This document shows positions 44,140-53,349 of a DNA stretch of 64,000 bases, in pieces. Below the pieces are notes generated by a model that was given only the letters and a program-made list of their open reading frames with translations, made no database searches and was not told the DNA's origin. The DNA is taken from the NCBI RefSeq assembly GCF_014642655.1, contig NZ_BMIR01000019.1, positions 1-64,000 on the forward strand, in the 5' to 3' direction. A program made the position numbers and the translations under genes. The stretch is from Pullulanibacillus camelliae (lineage in GTDB: Bacteria; Bacillota; Bacilli; Bacillales; Sporolactobacillaceae). Within the stretch, counting starts at the first letter, position 1, and each line of letters starts with the position of its first letter.

Positions 44140-45033
44140 ATGCCACACCATTTAGAGCCTTTGACTTTTTCTCGTCATGTTACAAAAGAAATGCCGTTGC
44201 GGGATTTTTTAATTCAAGAGCTAAAGCTTTCAAGAACAGCTATTAATAAAGTGAAGCATGGTGGCGGTTCATTATTGGTTAATGGCCAGCCAGTAACGGT
44301 GAGAGCCAAACTCTCTGAACAGGACCGGGTTGATGTTATCTTTCCTCCCGAAGCGAAAGGAGAAGGCATCACCAGTGAGAAGATGCCCCTAGACATTCAC
44401 TTTGAAGATGACCTCATGCTTATTCTCAATAAACCGGCTTACCTTGCTACTGTTCCTGGCTATAACCACAGGCATCAGGCATTAGCGAACGGTGTCAGCT
44501 ATTATTTAGAGCAGCAGCAAAAAGCGTATACGGCTCATCCTGTCACACGATTGGATCGGAATACTTCAGGGCTTGTGTTATTTGCTAAACACAGCGTTGC
44601 CCATGATTGGTTTGTTAGGATGCAAAAGGAGCGCACACTGCACCGCATGTATCTGGCAATTGTGCATGGCCGGCTTTCTAGTCAACGGGGAACGATTGCT
44701 GCTCCCATTGGTCGAAAAGTGGGCAGCATTATTGAGCGGTGCGTGACCACTGAGGGGAAACACGCTGTGACCCATTATGAGGTGGTTAAAGAAATGGCGA
44801 ACAGGTCTTTAATTGCAATTACATTAGAAACTGGACGGACGCATCAAATTCGCGTTCATCTTTCTCATATCGGCCATCCTTTAGTTGGGGATGATTTGTA
44901 TGGAGGGAGCACAGCCGTTATGCCTCGGCACGCTCTTCATAGCGCGAAGCTGGTCTTTCAGCATCCATATACGAATCAAAGGATGGAAGCAAGCAGTCCG
45001 CTTCCGGAGGACATGCAAGCACTCTTGAGGTGA
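44140..45033 (+). CDS. yjbO: RluD-family pseudouridine synthase (YjbO)
   Basis: 297 residues. An S4-like N-terminal region (VKHGGGSLLVNGQPVTVRA) precedes the catalytic domain with HPVTRLDRNTSGLVLFAKH (Asp of RLD) and GRTHQIRVHLSHIGHPLVGDDLYGG. It modifies uridines in rRNA or tRNA. Third gene of the relQ operon; GGAG precedes the ATG. Confidence 0.94.
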   Translation: MPHHLEPLTFSRHVTKEMPLRDFLIQELKLSRTAINKVKHGGGSLLVNGQPVTVRAKLSEQDRVDVIFPPEAKGEGITSEKMPLDIHFEDDLMLILNKPAYLATVPGYNHRHQALANGVSYYLEQQQKAYTAHPVTRLDRNTSGLVLFAKHSVAHDWFVRMQKERTLHRMYLAIVHGRLSSQRGTIAAPIGRKVGSIIERCVTTEGKHAVTHYEVVKEMANRSLIAITLETGRTHQIRVHLSHIGHPLVGDDLYGGSTAVMPRHALHSAKLVFQHPYTNQRMEASSPLPEDMQALLR

Positions 45034-45035
45034 CT

Positions 45036-45115
45036 TTTTTTCAAATCACACATTAATGTTGCGCTGCTAGGCCCAAAAAGTGGTGAAAGCCAACGCGATA
45101 ATTAAGAAGTGTAAA
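45036..45115 (-). repeat. Repeat C fragment (reverse)
   Basis: Its reverse complement (GTTGGCTTTCACCA, then TTAATGTGTGATTTG) matches the middle of repeat C. It lies between yjbO and the IS remnant. Confidence 0.5.
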
Positions 45116-45147
45116 AAGACGAGGCCGGGACAAAACCCAATAAATTA

Positions 45148-45188
45148 AGAGTGGTAAATACCAAAAAATTGGTAGTTACCACTCTTTT
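45148..45188 (+). terminator. Hairpin inside the left end of the IS remnant
   Basis: AAGAGTGGTAA and TTACCACTCTTTT pair, with an inner TACCAA/TTGGTA stem. Confidence 0.75.
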
Positions 45189-45269
45189 GAATTAAAAAGT
45201 ATAAAATTCTGTTTGTCATCGGAATTGGCAAGGTTATTTTTCGCTACAGAACGCTTGCTCTCCTCATGC

Positions 45270-45530
45270 CCACACGATGTGGGTAGGGTCAGCGTTGTCA
45301 CAGGACGTGACGTTTTTAGCCGATCGTCCTTAGTGACCTCAGCTCACTTGGGAATGGACCGATCTGTTTTCCCAAGTATTTGTGATTAAAAGTCCCCTGT
45401 TTCTGCGTCTACGCGTATGGCTTCGAAGTCAGCTTCCTCGGAACAACTCGACGTTTATTCGTGAAGTAACGCTGGCCCCGTTCCCGAAGGCGTCAGAGCG
45501 TCTTTCGCTCCAATCCACTTGAAAACTGAC
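45270..45530. repeat. Dispersed repeat B, copy 2
   Basis: Shares with copy 1 a GTTGTCACAGGACGTGACGT-like stretch, a TTTCTGCGTCT stretch and the core GTGAAGTAACGCTGGCCCC (45461-45479). It diverges after TCCACTTGAAAAC. Located inside the IS remnant upstream of the transposase. Confidence 0.7.
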
Positions 45531-45678
45531 AAGGCTTTTGGTATTAAACCCTTTTTTAGTAGCTAAACAAGACTGAGCCTTCTTGCCTTTAAAAAGTTCT
45601 AAAAATAAGTACGCAGAAAGGATACCTTCTGATAAAGTTAAAGTAACCCCACCCAAACAGAATCGTAGGTATCCTTAA

Positions 45679-46332
45679 TGTTTAAGCATTATACCATGAA
45701 TCAAGTGGTTTTGCCGTTAGATTTAGAAAGAAAACTTCAAAAAAATGATATTGCTTACGCCGTGAATGATGTGGTGGAAAAGATTCCTGATGGAGCATTC
45801 ACAGGCTTTTTGCATGATACGGGTGTCCGTCCTATCACCCTCGTATGATGATGAAAATGATTTTGTGTGCTTACACGCAATCGGTTTCTCTGGCAGAAAG
45901 CTCGAAGCTTTACTGAAAGATAGTGTGCGCATGATGTGGCTGGCTCAAGGTTATGAACCAAGCTATCGCACGATCAATCGTTTTCGTGTCCATCTAGAGG
46001 TCAAAGGGTTATTACGTCAGTGCTTCGTACAATGTCGATGTCAGCTTGTTCAGGAAAAGTTGATTGAGGAAGAAGTTATTTTTAAAGTCTATGAGTGCGA
46101 AGACTGTTTGGATTGTCCATTACGTTGGCAATGTACGAAAGCGAAGGAAGGGAATCCTCGAAGAGTTTATTACAATGAGAAATGGGAGCAACAAAAAGAA
46201 ACGATTAGAAAACAGCTTTTGCCAGTTTTTGGATTTCTGAAGGCGAATTTGCGTTTCACTCGTATGGCAGTGAGAGGCAAAGAGAAAGTAGAAAATGAAT
46301 TCGGCTTTGCGTTTATGGCAGTGAACTTATGA
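45679..46332 (+). pseudogene. IS1182 family transposase, frameshifted and internally deleted
   Basis: An ATG at 45679 opens an IS1182-like N-terminus (NQVVLPLDLERKL) that leaves frame near 45825, where YHPRMMMKMILCAY continues in another frame. A second shift near 45885 returns to the frame with SGRKLEALLKDSVRMMWLA and TINRFR. The catalytic middle is deleted, and the C-terminal part (CEDCLDCPLRWQCTKA, then FTRMAVRGKEKVENEFG) joins directly. It cannot be an active transposase. Confidence 0.85.
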
Positions 46333-46388
46333 AAGTACACTGCCATGAACACCTAATCTCATATTAGATATAGATAAATATCTATGAA

Positions 46389-46430
46389 AAAAGGTTCTGA
46401 TCATCAAAAAAATGATAATCGGAACCTTCT
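46389..46430. terminator. Bidirectional terminator between the IS remnant and prpE
   Basis: AAGGTTCTGATCATCA pairs with TGATAATCGGAACCTT; T-rich on both sides. Confidence 0.75.
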
Positions 46431-46489
46431 TGTCATTATTTTTAGCTAGTTATGTCCCAGCCTCGTTGTTCGTTAGCGAATCCCAATTA

Positions 46490-47227
46490 TTAATCAAAGG
46501 ATTGAAAGTGTTCTGGGAGATAGGGCTGTTCAGATGGGACCGAGACGCGTTCGAATTCGGGGTATCTAAGAGCCGTTAATCTGCCACCAAATACGCAGCC
46601 AGTATCGATATTGATGGTATGACGTATTTCGCGCGCTTCATGAACAGGTGTATGTCCATAGATAATCCAAGGCTCGCCTTGATAATGCTTGGCCCAGTCT
46701 AAGCGAATCGGTTTTCCATTTGCATCCACCCCACCGGTAATATCGCCGTAAAGGACAAACGTTTTAATGCGTTTATTTACAGGAAGTCCGATATCTCTCT
46801 CTTTGATGCCCGCATGAGCGACAACCAATCGTCCGTCATCCAGATGGAGATAATAGGTGGAGCTTTCATAAAGAGTGATGAAGGCATGGCGAAGCTTTTT
46901 AAACGTCCGATCATCTAAAGCATCAAGCTCTGCAACGGTTGTTTCCAAGCCATGCTTGATTTGAACATTGCGGCCAATGAGATAACGATATAGCTTATCG
47001 CAATGATTTCCCGGGACATATAATGCCAACTTTTCTTCAACTAATTGCGTCACCAGTTGCATCATGCGAACAGAATTCGGTCCACGGTCTGTAATATCAC
47101 CAAGAAAAACCGGGAGACGATTTTGGGGATGGACGGGAAGCTCGTCCTTCCAATTGTATCCTAGTTGTGTGAATAGATCTCGGCACTCATTGTAACAGCC
47201 GTGGACATCACCAATGATATCAAACAC
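46490..47227 (-). CDS. prpE: Bis(5'-nucleosyl)-tetraphosphatase PrpE
   Basis: A 245-residue metallophosphatase. Motifs are [28 protein letters not shown] and a later [10 protein letters not shown] with VFGG. It hydrolyses Ap4A-type dinucleotides and has phosphatase activity in B. subtilis. The start is a GTG at 47227, nine bases after GGAGG; the longer frame from 47257 would read through this site. Follows the SEDS gene by 22 bases. Confidence 0.93.
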   Translation of the reverse strand: MFDIIGDVHGCYNECRDLFTQLGYNWKDELPVHPQNRLPVFLGDITDRGPNSVRMMQLVTQLVEEKLALYVPGNHCDKLYRYLIGRNVQIKHGLETTVAELDALDDRTFKKLRHAFITLYESSTYYLHLDDGRLVVAHAGIKERDIGLPVNKRIKTFVLYGDITGGVDANGKPIRLDWAKHYQGEPWIIYGHTPVHEAREIRHTINIDTGCVFGGRLTALRYPEFERVSVPSEQPYLPEHFQSFD

Positions 47228-47249
47228 GTTTTCAAAACCTCCGTTTGAA

Positions 47250-48431
47250 TTAGTCAAACATATATTGCCGTGAACGTGCTTCTATGCTTAAAATCAAACC
47301 GATAGCAAAAAAATTGGTTAAGAGTGAGCTTCCTCCATAGCTTAGAAAAGGAAGAGGAATCCCTGTAATCGGCATTAATTGAATGGTCATACCGATGTTT
47401 TCAAAAATAGTAAACGTCAGCATACCGATAACCCCTGTGCAAATGTATGTGCCATAAGGATCATGGGTTTTTAGCGCAGCGTTAACGATGCGGTAGATGA
47501 GCAAAAAGAATATGGCAATGGTCACACTTGCACCAATAAAGCCAAACACCCCACTGATGGTTGAAAAAATAAAATCGGTCCATCCAGCAGGCAGGCTGAT
47601 ATCTTTAACGACTTTTGGACTTTGGCCATAAAGTTGGCCAGACCCAATGGTCATTAAAGACTGGATGAGCTGATAGCCTTCATTATTTTGATTATGAATG
47701 GGATCAAGCCACCCTTTGAAGCGATCGAGCTGATGCGATTCCAAGAAAAAGCTGATGATCTTAGGATTAATAAAGTAACTAATGGTGAGTGAAGCAATCC
47801 CAAGCGCTCCAACGGCAAACATCCCAAAAATGATCCGCCAGCGAATCCCACTGATGAGGAACATCGAAACGATAATGGCCATAAAAACAGTGACTGTACC
47901 TAAGTCAGGCTGCAGTAAGACGAGCGCAAACGGCGGAAGGGAGACACCAAGTATTTTCCCAATGAGTTTAAAGTCATCCTGAATGGTTCTGACAGCCAGC
48001 ATTTCATTATGCTTGACCATGATTTGGCTTATGAGCAGGATTAAGTCCACCTTCATAAATTCAGACGGCTGAATGGAACCGAGGGCGGGTAAGTTATACC
48101 AGCTGTAAGCACCACTTGTATCCCCGGCAGCAAAAGGAACAGACACACCATGCTTTTGTGCAAAGAGCCCGAGTAATAACACCATGAGAATGCCATATAA
48201 AAACCAAGCGATCCACTTAAAGCGTTCATAATCGAGAAACATGATGCCGATGGCTAATAGGCTACTCACGACATACCAAAAGATTTGTCTAATCACAAAT
48301 TGCTTGGCAGTGAGGTGGGAACTGGTAATGGGTGCGAAATAGATCGCAATGACACTGATGCATCCGAGTAGGAACACAATGAAGATTAATGTATAGTCAA
48401 TTTTTGAAGTGAAATTATTGTCTTTATTCAT
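47250..48431 (-). CDS. FtsW/RodA/SpoVE (SEDS) family protein
   Basis: 393 residues, ten membrane helices. SEDS signatures: a [20 protein letters not shown] segment, LLQPDLGT, and the C-terminal [26 protein letters not shown]. Polymerises peptidoglycan glycan strands with a partner PBP. Sequence details suggest the RodA branch, but I cannot separate it firmly from FtsW or SpoVE. The start is uncertain: I use the ATG at 48431, and an ATG at 48452 is possible. No partner PBP gene lies nearby. Confidence 0.88.
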   Translation of the reverse strand: MNKDNNFTSKIDYTLIFIVFLLGCISVIAIYFAPITSSHLTAKQFVIRQIFWYVVSSLLAIGIMFLDYERFKWIAWFLYGILMVLLLGLFAQKHGVSVPFAAGDTSGAYSWYNLPALGSIQPSEFMKVDLILLISQIMVKHNEMLAVRTIQDDFKLIGKILGVSLPPFALVLLQPDLGTVTVFMAIIVSMFLISGIRWRIIFGMFAVGALGIASLTISYFINPKIISFFLESHQLDRFKGWLDPIHNQNNEGYQLIQSLMTIGSGQLYGQSPKVVKDISLPAGWTDFIFSTISGVFGFIGASVTIAIFFLLIYRIVNAALKTHDPYGTYICTGVIGMLTFTIFENIGMTIQLMPITGIPLPFLSYGGSSLLTNFFAIGLILSIEARSRQYMFD

Positions 48432-48712
48432 CAATTTTAACCGATCCTTCATCAAAAAATGTACGCTGCCCTTAATTGAACATGCCGTTTCTATTTTATC
48501 ACATTTAGCCTAGCTTATCGCTTAAAACTTGAAAAACCATATTTTAAAAAGTTAACAAGAAAACATCATGTCTTGGATAAGTTCCCTTTTGATAAATAAA
48601 ATAAGGAAAGGGATGAGCGTTTTTTCTTGCATGTTAGGGCTTGTTCCGTTAGATTTTACTCAAGATAGATAAAGGTTTATCTATCACCTATAGAATTTAA
48701 AGGAGGCTCTTA

Positions 48713-50560
48713 ATGGAAACGAGTTCTTCATTTGCATCGCTTGTTGTAGTTGTGGTGGTAGCTTTTCTCATGCCTATTTTATTACATAGACTTAGACTTC
48801 AGTTTGTTCCAGTGGTTGTTGCCGAAATAGTTGCTGGTATTGTTATTGGAAAAACTGGGTTTAATCTCATACATAATGATGCTATTCTTAGTACTTTGTC
48901 TACCCTTGGTTTTATTTATTTATTATTTTTAAGTGGTTTAGAGATCGACTTTTCTCTTTTCGCCTCACGAAGTAAAAATAAGAATAAGGAAAAGAAAAAG
49001 GAACCGAATAGCTTCATCCTGGCGATCACGATGTTTATTCTCATTTTAGCTGTTTCATATGGCTTAGCGCTGCTTATCGGCCTATTTGGTCAAAGCAGTA
49101 ATCCTTATTTGATGACCCTGGTGATTGCGACGATTTCCTTAGGCATTGTTGTTCCAACTTTAAAGGATGCAGGCATTTTAAAGACGACCATCGGTCAGAA
49201 TATCTTACTTATTTCTGTTATTGGCGATCTAGTGACCATGATTCTTTTGGCTGTCTTTGTCTCCCTTTCTTCAACGCAAACCGGAAGCATCTGGTTCATT
49301 GTTATACTGTTCGCCGCTGGATTGGTTTTTTATATCGTTGGAAAATATTTTAAACACCGTTCCTTTTTGGAAACCATGACTAAGGGAACCATTCAGATCG
49401 ATATTCGCGCAGTATTTGCTTTGATTATCGTATTGGTGGGACTTGCTGAGTCATTGGGTACAGAAATCATACTGGGCTCCTTTTTAGCTGGCGTATTGGT
49501 ATCCTTATTATCGCCTAACCCAACAATGGTGCATAAGTTAGATTCATTTGGCTACGGTTTTTTAATTCCTATCTTTTTTGTCATGGTGGGTGTGGATCTC
49601 GACTTGCGTTCGATTTTTACTGATCCTCATGTGCTTGTCTTAATCCCAGTGCTTATTGCGGCCTTTTACATTGCCAAGATTGTTCCAGCATTGTTCCTGC
49701 GTAAATGGTATAGCTGGCGGACCGTATTTAGTATTGGTCTGTTGATTTCTGCCAAGCTTACACTCCTAATAGCCGCTGCGCGTGTCGGTGAGCGCTTAGA
49801 TATTATTGGAAGTAAAATGGCCTCAGCGATTATCCTTGTCGGTGTGATCAGTTCAATAATTGGTCCCATTGCTTTTAAAAAAATGTTTCCACAGGAGCAT
49901 GTCAATAAAAAGAAAAAAGTCGTTTTCATTGGTGCTAACCAAATTACATTGCCGATTTCTTGGGAGCTTGAGAAGAATACCTTTGAAACCATTGTCTATC
50001 ATCGGAAACAAGAAAAGTGGGATCGTCTCGAACCGACAAACACTTCCGCTTTTAAAGTTCAAGATTTACCAGATTGTCGTGTTGAGACCCTTCATGAGCT
50101 CGGAGCATTCGAGGCGGATATCCTTGTCTTAGCAACAAAACAAGACGAGCTCAATGCTCAATTAGCTAAAGAGGCAATGGACGAAGGTGTTGAGCGTGTG
50201 ATCGCTCGCATTGAGACACCTGCTCTAGTTGATGAGTTAAGAGACTTAGGGATTGAAATCTATTCTGGTATGCTTTCGACTAAAACGATTCTTAAAGCCT
50301 TGATTGAAACACCAGGTCTTGTCGATATTTTAACTAAAGATAAATCTGTCTTACATGAGATAATGATGAATAATCCAACGTATCAGTTTTGTAAGCTTCG
50401 AAATTTCCCTTTTCAGGGAGATGCCATTATCATACGAATCTTTCGTAACAGTGAATCCATCATCCCGCACGGGGATACGGATTTGCGGCTTGGAGATCGC
50501 TTGATTGTCACTGGAAGCGGAGAACACATTAGCAACTTGCGAGAATTGCTTGAAGAATAG
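48713..50560 (+). CDS. yjbQ: CPA2-family monovalent cation/proton antiporter (YjbQ-like)
   Basis: 615 residues. About twelve membrane helices (1-390) of the Na+/H+ exchanger fold, with PILLHRLRLQFVPVVVAEIVAG, FLSGLEIDFSLFAS and the core segment LGTEIILGSFLAGVLVS. A cytosolic TrkA-N-like Rossmann domain follows (about 400-530, VVFIGANQITLPIS), then a TrkA-C domain with GDTDLRLGDRLIVTGSGE. AGGAGG precedes the ATG. The regulatory ligand is unknown. Confidence 0.93.
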   Translation: METSSSFASLVVVVVVAFLMPILLHRLRLQFVPVVVAEIVAGIVIGKTGFNLIHNDAILSTLSTLGFIYLLFLSGLEIDFSLFASRSKNKNKEKKKEPNSFILAITMFILILAVSYGLALLIGLFGQSSNPYLMTLVIATISLGIVVPTLKDAGILKTTIGQNILLISVIGDLVTMILLAVFVSLSSTQTGSIWFIVILFAAGLVFYIVGKYFKHRSFLETMTKGTIQIDIRAVFALIIVLVGLAESLGTEIILGSFLAGVLVSLLSPNPTMVHKLDSFGYGFLIPIFFVMVGVDLDLRSIFTDPHVLVLIPVLIAAFYIAKIVPALFLRKWYSWRTVFSIGLLISAKLTLLIAAARVGERLDIIGSKMASAIILVGVISSIIGPIAFKKMFPQEHVNKKKKVVFIGANQITLPISWELEKNTFETIVYHRKQEKWDRLEPTNTSAFKVQDLPDCRVETLHELGAFEADILVLATKQDELNAQLAKEAMDEGVERVIARIETPALVDELRDLGIEIYSGMLSTKTILKALIETPGLVDILTKDKSVLHEIMMNNPTYQFCKLRNFPFQGDAIIIRIFRNSESIIPHGDTDLRLGDRLIVTGSGEHISNLRELLEE

Positions 50561-50565
50561 AACGC

Positions 50566-50603
50566 TGGGACTGTGGGATCGCCTCTCGCAGTCCTTTAGT
50601 TTC
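50566..50603 (+). terminator. Terminator after yjbQ
   Basis: GGGACTG/CAGTCC hairpin with a moderate T-rich tail. Confidence 0.6.
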
Positions 50604-50628
50604 TAGGAATACATTGGATAAATAAATG

Positions 50629-50807
50629 AGTCTTCGTCGCCAGCTTCCTCGGAACAACTCGTCGTTTATTCGTGAAGTAACGCTGGCCCCGTTCGTTCCC
50701 GTAGGCGTCTCCGTATTTTGACTACGCCACGCTTCCGGTTTCCCTGGCACTTTTAAAATCTTATCGTTCGGTATGAGGGTATTCTCTTTTTGTTTTGTCT
50801 CACCCTC
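50629..50807. repeat. Dispersed repeat B, copy 3
   Basis: CAGCTTCCTCGGAACAACTC, the core GTGAAGTAACGCTGGCCCC (50672-50690), TCTCCGTATTTTGACT and the end GTTTTGTCTCACCCTC (50792-50807), all shared with copy 1. Confidence 0.8.
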
Positions 50808-50811
50808 TATA

Positions 50812-50855
50812 TTAGAAGGATTAGCCAAGCATGCTGAACAAGTTTTTCTAAAAAG
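50812..50855 (+). repeat. Repeat C fragment (3' end only)
   Basis: TTAGCCAAGCATGC then AAGTTTTTCTAA: only the last part of repeat C, wedged between repeat B copy 3 and repeat A copy 5. Confidence 0.55.
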
Positions 50856-50867
50856 AAAAGAAAGTAC

Positions 50868-51052
50868 AAAATTTCTGGTCATGAGGACTTGCGGATTTCC
50901 TCTCCAGGCCGCTCGCTTTCCGCGGGGGAGTGGTAAGCCTCCTCGCGCCTTGCGCTCCCATCCACTTGACCAGGCAATGAAGCCTATTTCATATTGGATG
51001 ATGCTCTATACCGAGCAAGGACCGGGCATGCTTTTCGCCCGGTTTTTCTTAA
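50868..51052 (+). repeat. Dispersed repeat A, copy 5 (large internal deletion)
   Basis: Both ends as in copy 3, including the closing GCCCGGTTTTTCTTAAT terminator. The middle, about 125 bases, is missing: a CGCGCCTT segment close to the deletion point is present twice in full-length copies, suggesting deletion between short direct repeats. Confidence 0.85.
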
Positions 51053-51133
51053 TGGTGATTCAAATTTGGATAGCATTCATGGTACAATATAGGATAGGAT
51101 TGTTTGTCCGCTCGCAATAAAGGAGGAAATCAA

Positions 51134-51913
51134 ATGAATTTATCTTTGGAAAATAAGCATTTTGTGGTCATGGGTGTGGCCAATAAACGCAGTATTGCCT
51201 GGGGCATTGCGGAGGCTTTACATAGCGCAGGGGCTCGTATTATTTTTACATATGGTAAAGAACGATCGAAGAAGAATATCGATAAGCTGCTTGAAGGCTT
51301 AGACGATGCAAGTCGCCATCTTGTACTCCAATGCGATGTAACAGATGATGCAGCGATTGATGAAACCTTTGCAACCATTAAGGAAAAGCTAGGCGTCTTA
51401 CATGGCGTGGCACATTCCGTCGCTTTCGCCAATAAAGAGGAGCTTGAAGGTGAGTTCGTGAACACTAGCCGTGAAGGCTTCTTACTTGCCCAAAATATTA
51501 GTTCCTATTCACTCACTGCAATCGCTCGAGCAGCGCGTCCACTGATGACCGAAGGAGGTAGCATTATCACCATCAGTTATTTAGGTGGAGAACGTGTCGT
51601 AAAAAATTATAACGTTATGGGCGTTGCTAAAGCGTCATTAGAAGCTAGCGTCATGTATTTAGCTAACGACCTAGGACAAGACGGTATTCGGGTGAATGCC
51701 ATTTCCGCAGGTCCCATTCGCACGCTTTCGGCTAAAGGGGTTTCCGACTTTAATACGGTGGCTAAAGTTATTGAGGAACGTGCACCCCTTCGTCGGTCGA
51801 TTACGAAAGAGGATGTTGCCGGTTCTGCACTCTTCTTATTCAGTGATCTGTCAACGGCTGTTACTGGAGAAGTATTACATGTCGACAGCGGCTACCATAC
51901 CATTGGAATCTAA
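51134..51913 (+). CDS. fabI: Enoyl-ACP reductase
   Basis: 259 residues of the SDR type. The NAD-binding GVANKRSIAWGIA is at residues 15-27, and the active-site YNVMGVAK (Y-x6-K) lies near 157-164. The GPIRTLSAKGV substrate loop is also present. It reduces the enoyl intermediate in each elongation cycle and is the target of triclosan-type inhibitors. The ATG at 51134 follows AAAGGAGG. No FapR box was found upstream; composite repeat B-C-A fills that region. Confidence 0.96.
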   Translation: MNLSLENKHFVVMGVANKRSIAWGIAEALHSAGARIIFTYGKERSKKNIDKLLEGLDDASRHLVLQCDVTDDAAIDETFATIKEKLGVLHGVAHSVAFANKEELEGEFVNTSREGFLLAQNISSYSLTAIARAARPLMTEGGSIITISYLGGERVVKNYNVMGVAKASLEASVMYLANDLGQDGIRVNAISAGPIRTLSAKGVSDFNTVAKVIEERAPLRRSITKEDVAGSALFLFSDLSTAVTGEVLHVDSGYHTIGI

Positions 51914-51941
51914 ATAAAGGTTTAGATCACCCATGAGCAAA

Positions 51942-51980
51942 GACACCCCTCGCTTTCAGACGAGGGGTGTCTTATTATTG
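51942..51980 (+). terminator. fabI terminator
   Basis: Perfect GACACCCCTCG/CGAGGGGTGTC hairpin, T-rich tail. Confidence 0.95.
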
Positions 51981-52117
51981 TGTCCTTTTATAAAGCTTAA
52001 GTTCTGGCTTTAGTTTTCACTACCTAAGACTGTGGTCCCCTTAGTGTGTGTGTGCTAAAGTACGAACAGCAGGCTGTGTTTTAGCAAAGCGGTGAAGTAT
52101 AAGCTAGGTTTTCTAAA
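51981..52117 (+). repeat. Dispersed repeat C, copy 5
   Basis: Starts after the fabI terminator; contains TTCTGGCTTTAGTTTTCACT, CTTAGTGTGTG, CAGCAGGCTGTG and the AAGCTAGGTTTTCTAA end. Confidence 0.75.
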
Positions 52118-52124
52118 ATATGGG

Positions 52125-52283
52125 TCAGTCTTGTTTATAAGGTTTCCATGTGACCTTTCCGCAGGTTTGACAGCCACCTGTTTGCGGACGAGTGGGTTCG
52201 AAAAGGGATGCTGATTGCTTTTGAGCATTAAATTTTCGCCGTTTAACGGTTCTATAGAGTTCATGGACTTCGGATTTTCTCAC
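52125..52283 (-). CDS. 52-residue CxxC protein
   Basis: A GTG at 52283 with AGAGGTGG upstream encodes a basic 52-residue product with a C-terminal GGCQTCGKVTWKP, a single CxxC that could bind metal as a dimer or form disulfides. It lies 133 bases downstream of the 270-residue gene in the same direction. Family unrecognised. The location, in the stretch that holds coat genes in B. subtilis, hints at a spore role. Confidence 0.55.
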   Translation of the reverse strand: MRKSEVHELYRTVKRRKFNAQKQSASLFEPTRPQTGGCQTCGKVTWKPYKQD

Positions 52284-52416
52284 GTTTACCACCTCTTTCC
52301 TTTTTAGCTCTCTTATTATATTCTGCTGAGGGCTTAAAGGTGTGAGACGAGCCAAATGTTTGGGCGCATAGTGCTTGCTTATAATCTTATGTGTATAGCT
52401 GAGGAGTAAGGCGAGG

Positions 52417-53229
52417 TTAGTGTTCTTTTTTAAATGGGTTGATGGTAGAACGCGATGGGTTTGAAGCAGCCTTTTTAAAGGGATTAATCGTTGTGTGCTG
52501 GTCAACGTGATGTCCAAGAAAAGGTGTCTCAGTGGATGCATTTGAGCTGACAGGATTTTCTTTGCCTTTTTGTAAATCATCATCCGCTCGTTTATCAGCA
52601 AGTTTTTTTAAGGGCAGTTTCGGCCATTGTTCTAATGTGGGAGCAGTTTCCAAGTAACTTTGGGCAAAAAGGGGATTAATGGGATAAAGGATGCGATGAA
52701 CAAAAAATTGGAAATCCGCATAGGAAAGATGAGGTGGGGTTAGGGTCCCTTCATGATTAAGAAAGTAATGAAGGATGAGATAGCTTATCCATTCAGGCGC
52801 ATAGTCTCGATAGTCAGCGTCTATAGTCAGCCTAATAGGGGATTTTTGAGGCAGTAGCCAAACATTTTTATAGATAAGCTGAGAAATTTCAATGGGTTGA
52901 ATAGTCAGCAAGGGTTTGAGCTGATAGTTCATCTTCTCTTTGTGGATTGTGATAGGGTGTGAGAGCCGTGATTCAAAGCAAATCATAAAATGATGAGCAG
53001 ACTGATTGGGAGCGGAGTTAACGGTCAACCCTGTATGCTGCAAGCGCTGCTGCAGAATGTCCATTTCTTCATCATTTAACCCGAAGCAGGACACACGCTG
53101 TCCGCTGTACCGTTCTGTAATCCCGTTTGCCGTTGAGACTAGGCCCCAAAAGGGCAAACAGCCAAGCAGCTTATGAAAGTCATGCTTTGAGAGCCTTTCT
53201 AATTGTTCATTAATCGAGGTAAAGGGCAT
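52417..53229 (-). CDS. Unrecognised 270-residue protein, possible spore-coat role
   Basis: A mixed N-terminal two thirds (residues 1-205) with no membrane segment and no motif I recognise, followed by a low-complexity tail in which the unit TINPFKK appears twice (about 245-268). AAGGAAGG precedes the ATG. Divergent from the Cys-rich gene at 53350. It occupies the place of cotO after fabI in B. subtilis, but I see no clear CotO similarity, so the spore link is positional only. Confidence 0.6.
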   Translation of the reverse strand: MPFTSINEQLERLSKHDFHKLLGCLPFWGLVSTANGITERYSGQRVSCFGLNDEEMDILQQRLQHTGLTVNSAPNQSAHHFMICFESRLSHPITIHKEKMNYQLKPLLTIQPIEISQLIYKNVWLLPQKSPIRLTIDADYRDYAPEWISYLILHYFLNHEGTLTPPHLSYADFQFFVHRILYPINPLFAQSYLETAPTLEQWPKLPLKKLADKRADDDLQKGKENPVSSNASTETPFLGHHVDQHTTINPFKKAASNPSRSTINPFKKEH

Positions 53230-53349
53230 CGTAAAGCCTTCCTTCCTTAGAAAATGGGCGGGGAGATGTGTACCATTCTCTTATTAATACCCATAGTATG
53301 TAATGAAACAATCAACAATGATAGTTGTTGAGTGGAAAGGAAGGTATAT

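Larger units (their letters stand above)
45121..46464 (+). mobile_element. Decayed IS1182-type element
   Basis: Bounded by imperfect 16-bp inverted ends GAGGCCGGGACAAAAC (45121-45136) and GTTATGTCCCAGCCTC (46449-46464). It contains a hairpin terminator, repeat B copy 2 and a broken transposase. No clear target duplication was seen. Confidence 0.7.
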
